A stretch of 7,658 nt of DNA, taken from NCBI GenBank assembly GCA_937902565.1, contig CALFMX010000299.1:1-7658 (forward strand), written 5' to 3'. The stretch comes from an uncultured Spirochaetales bacterium. GTDB lineage: Bacteria > Spirochaetota > Spirochaetia > Sphaerochaetales > Sphaerochaetaceae. Position numbers and translations under genes: made by a program. The notes under the pieces are model-generated. The model saw nothing but the letters and a program-made list of their open reading frames with translations. It searched no databases and was not told the origin of the DNA. This document shows positions 6,064-7,658 of the stretch, in pieces (the first letter of the stretch is position 1; the number at the start of each line of letters is the position of its first letter).

Positions 6064-6299
6064 ATGGATGTAGCCTGCATATCTCCGCGCTGGAGCTGTT
6101 CCTTGATGGAGGTCTGGTACGGGGTGATCAGCAGATTCCCCGGAGTGGAAGCCCTGCTATAGATATCCTGATCCTCGCACCTAGAGAGTACATTCGTGAT
6201 CGTATCGGGGTGTACGTGGTATTTCTCGGCCAGCGCCTGTTTAGTGAATAGCCCTGTTTCATAGTCGCTACGGATGAGCGGTGCGTCTGATGTGATCAA
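6064..6299 (-). pseudogene. istA: istA 5' fragment (79 codons)
   Basis: The stretch aligns without gaps to the first 236 bases of the intact istA (5065-5300), with about 19 differences (about 92% identity). The TTG start and its ribosome binding site (AGGAG, 6310-6306) are kept, as is the reading frame through the N-terminal helix-turn-helix up to ...GDMQATSI. The homology then stops and the frame runs on antisense into regulator 1 as far as 5388 without a stop. The catalytic core is missing, so this cannot be a transposase. If translated it would give the IstA DNA-binding region fused to unrelated residues. It is best seen as the remnant of another copy of the istA-regulator unit. Confidence 0.88.
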
Positions 6300-6385
6300 G
6301 GGTGGCTCCTATTCCAAATCACATTATTGAAAAATATGATTTGTGTAACATATCAAGATTGTTATTCAGAAGGATTCTGCTGTCA
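6300..6385. promoter_or_regulatory. Divergent intergenic region, istA fragment / regulator 2
   Basis: These 86 bp correspond to 5301-5390. Shared blocks include the istA ribosome binding site, ATTATT, AAAATATGAT (6331-6340), an AGATT block and CTGTCAATG at the regulator start. Differences and small gaps between these blocks show that the duplication is not recent. Confidence 0.5.
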
Positions 6386-7009
6386 ATGGATATCGACCCT
6401 GAAGCAAAAACAAGTGAAGAAGCCCATACGGATATTCTGGAAAAAGATATCGGGAAGGCTATCACAATATTGCGTAAAAGCTATCAACTTTCCATTTCAG
6501 CTTTCTCCATGAGAACAGGGTATTCCAGGGTCCATATCAGCGAGGTGGAATCAGGCAAGAGAAAAGCAACCGATGAATTGATAAGCGTCATACGGAATGT
6601 TTTTCATCTTGATTCTAATTGGCCTTTCTCTGAGGAACGGCCCGGTGACCCAGATGGTAACAAACTTCATCGGAAATTCAGTGAACAAGAAGAACTGAGC
6701 AGCATCAAGGCCGTTGCAGAGAGGTTGGTGGACTTGAGAAAGGAACTGCATATCAACCAGAAGGATTTCGCAAAGCTGACAGGAATTTCAGTGGCTATCA
6801 TCGAGGATGTTGTGTATGGCCGTAGGAAGTTGACCTTGAGGATGGCTCAGCGAATAGAGGACGCCTGCGGTATCGGTACTGAATGGTTGTTGCATGGGGA
6901 TGAGGACGCGAAGTATCTTCCGTGTGGACAAAGAATGACCAGTTTCTTGAAAAAACATCCAGAAGCCAGAAAGCTTGTGTGGGAGATGATGGAGGAAAAA
7001 GGGTTTTGA
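6386..7009 (+). CDS. Double-XRE helix-turn-helix regulator 2
   Basis: A 207-residue paralogue of regulator 1 with the same order: domain 1 (about 22-78), a linker differing in sequence and slightly in length, domain 2 (about 113-171) and the PCGQRM...HPEARKLVWEMM tail. The ATG at 6386 is chosen because it aligns with the start of regulator 1 and has AGAAGGA (6368-6374) 11 nt upstream. An in-frame GTG at 6302 would add 28 residues but overlaps the istA-side ribosome binding site and has no counterpart in regulator 1. Domain 1 differs from regulator 1 at several positions in and around the recognition-helix region (HISEVESGKRK versus HLSRVEAGERK), so the two could recognise different operators. 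Probably a DNA-binding repressor; its target is not known. Confidence 0.86.
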   Translation: MDIDPEAKTSEEAHTDILEKDIGKAITILRKSYQLSISAFSMRTGYSRVHISEVESGKRKATDELISVIRNVFHLDSNWPFSEERPGDPDGNKLHRKFSEQEELSSIKAVAERLVDLRKELHINQKDFAKLTGISVAIIEDVVYGRRKLTLRMAQRIEDACGIGTEWLLHGDEDAKYLPCGQRMTSFLKKHPEARKLVWEMMEEKGF

Positions 7010-7040
7010 CACATCTCCTTCCGTTTGAAGATTGGGTGTG

Positions 7041-7061
7041 TGGGATCAAGGATAGCTCCTT
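7041..7061 (-). pseudogene. Minimal istA start remnant (RBS, TTG, ATC)
   Basis: The minus strand reads AAGGAG (7061-7056), a 6-nt spacer, then TTG ATC (7049-7044). The sequence GATCAAGG-(N)4-GCTCCT matches the two upstream istA starts. Beyond the first two codons the reading no longer resembles IstA, and regulator 2 ends 30 bp further on. It is short, but its place 86 bp before the next regulator start matches the other two units, which makes chance less likely. Confidence 0.5.
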
Positions 7062-7135
7062 CGTCAGCAGTGGTTTTGAATCAATGCTTTACTATTTTGG
7101 CGTTTCAAAGTATATTTTTATGGAGATTTAGGCAT
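7050..7135. promoter_or_regulatory. Upstream region of regulator 3
   Basis: This gap is 86 bp long, as in the unit before, but its sequence has diverged and AAAATATGAT is not kept. TTTACT (7088-7093) and TATATT (7111-7116) are 17 bp apart and resemble a promoter, but they would start transcription almost at the ribosome binding site, so this is weak. Confidence 0.3.
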
Positions 7136-7138
7136 TTG
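7122..7138 (+). promoter_or_regulatory. RBS and TTG start of regulator 3
   Basis: GGAG at 7122-7125 followed after 10 nt by TTG at 7136 decides the start. The aligned ATG of the paralogues is ATC here, so initiation appears to have shifted two codons upstream to TTG. Confidence 0.55.
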
Positions 7139-7658
7139 TCAATCAAAAAGAGGGTTGAAAACAAGGAGAAAGGACACTCACTGGACAATATGATCTGCGA
7201 GACGATTGTGCTGTTGAGAAACAGGCTTCAACTTTCTAAAGCCGATTTTGCAAAAAGGATCGGCTACTCACTTGCCCATTTGCGCAGGGTTGAAAAGGGA
7301 GAAAGCCTTCCGACAATGGAAATGATAGAATCCATAATCAAGGAGTTTCAACTGAATCCTATATGGCCGTTTCTTGATGAGGGTGAGGATCTCTTTACAG
7401 GAACATCCAGGCTGCAGGCTGATGAGGTTTCATCATCTGCCGGTAGCAGGTTGGTACAATGGCGTAAGGGAAAAGGGATACAGCAAAAGGAACTGGCGGC
7501 TATAGCGGGAATTTCTCTTCCCAACCTGGTGGAAGTAGAATTCGGACGCAGAAGGATGACGACTCGATTTGCAAAGAAGATTGAGGACGCATGCGCTATA
7601 AGCGCATCTTGGTTGCTGTATGGAGATGAGCAATCGAAGGAGAATCCCTGTGGGGACA
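7136..7658 (+). CDS. Double-XRE helix-turn-helix regulator 3, 3' end outside the window
   Basis: The frame is open from a TTG at 7136 to the window edge: 174 codons with no stop. The start is chosen because GGAG (7122-7125) lies 10 nt upstream and TTG TCA ATC aligns with the CTG TCA ATG start region of the other two genes, where this copy has lost the ATG. The first ATG in frame, at 7190, has a poorly spaced site. It has the same two XRE domains (LSKADFAKRIGYSLAHLRRVEKGE and IQQKELAAIAGISLPNLVEVE) and the start of the PCG tail. Identity to regulator 1 is about 52% over domain 2 by hand count and lower in domain 1, so this is the most diverged member. By comparison about 25-30 residues are missing at the C-terminus. 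Confidence 0.82.
   Translation, partial: MSIKKRVENKEKGHSLDNMICETIVLLRNRLQLSKADFAKRIGYSLAHLRRVEKGESLPTMEMIESIIKEFQLNPIWPFLDEGEDLFTGTSRLQADEVSSSAGSRLVQWRKGKGIQQKELAAIAGISLPNLVEVEFGRRRMTTRFAKKIEDACAISASWLLYGDEQSKENPCGD

Noticed and set aside
5388..6299. 303-codon minus-strand open frame taken as one gene
   Set aside because: Only its first 79 codons match IstA; the rest is the antisense of the well-supported regulator 1. Listed as an istA fragment instead.
6302..6385. GTG start at 6302 extending regulator 2 by 28 residues
   Set aside because: It sits in the istA-side ribosome binding site and has no counterpart in regulator 1; the ATG at 6386 has an RBS and aligns with the paralogue.
6375..6390. 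TGCTGTCAATG as the IS21 left terminus (compare GCTGTCTACA)
   Set aside because: Only about seven bases match and the block is shared with the coding start of the regulators, so the likeness is probably chance.

Overview
This is bacterial DNA from an accessory, transposon-rich region. The host cannot be fixed from the sequence. The compact divergent genes, AGGAG-type ribosome binding sites, TTG starts, IS21 and IS256 elements and XRE regulators would suit a Firmicute or a spirochaete of the Sphaerochaeta/Treponema kind; that is a low-confidence impression. Base composition splits the window. The first ~1.5 kb is clearly AT-rich, and everything after ~1.8 kb is close to balanced, so the parts have different histories.

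Layout: (1) 2-1496 (+) holds two AT-rich biosynthetic genes, the end of an ATP-grasp ligase and a complete formyltransferase-fold protein. They look like the tail of a surface-glycan or small-molecule cluster. (2) 1497-1823 has no intact gene. It holds a 17-bp tandem repeat, 19-bp terminal repeats of an IS21-type element, and the right-end remnant of one IS21 copy (with the last istB codons) abutting the right end of a second copy. (3) 1824-3179 is a complete IS256-family insertion sequence (transposase on the minus strand) with an 8-bp target duplication, TGGAAAAG. It sits in the right end of the second IS21 copy. The adjacent remnant preserves the uninterrupted target, so the boundaries can be read by eye. 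(4) 3180-5313 is the IS21 body: istB (ATPase with an unusual Walker A motif) and istA (DDE transposase), overlapping by 8 bp on the minus strand. (5) 5301-7658 is an array of three paralogous plus-strand regulators, each with two XRE-type helix-turn-helix domains. Each is preceded by an istA start region facing the other way: the intact istA, then a 79-codon istA fragment, then only a ribosome binding site and TTG start.

The most unusual feature is this repeated 'istA 5' end / divergent double-HTH gene' unit. The start-to-start gaps are 90, 86 and 86 bp, and the istA ribosome binding site and its 6-nt spacing are kept in all three. The simplest reading is that the regulator was linked to the transposase of an IS21-like element, perhaps repressing it from the shared intergenic region, and that the unit was multiplied by duplication or nested insertion while most transposase copies decayed. 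The linkage and repetition are seen directly; the regulatory role is inference.
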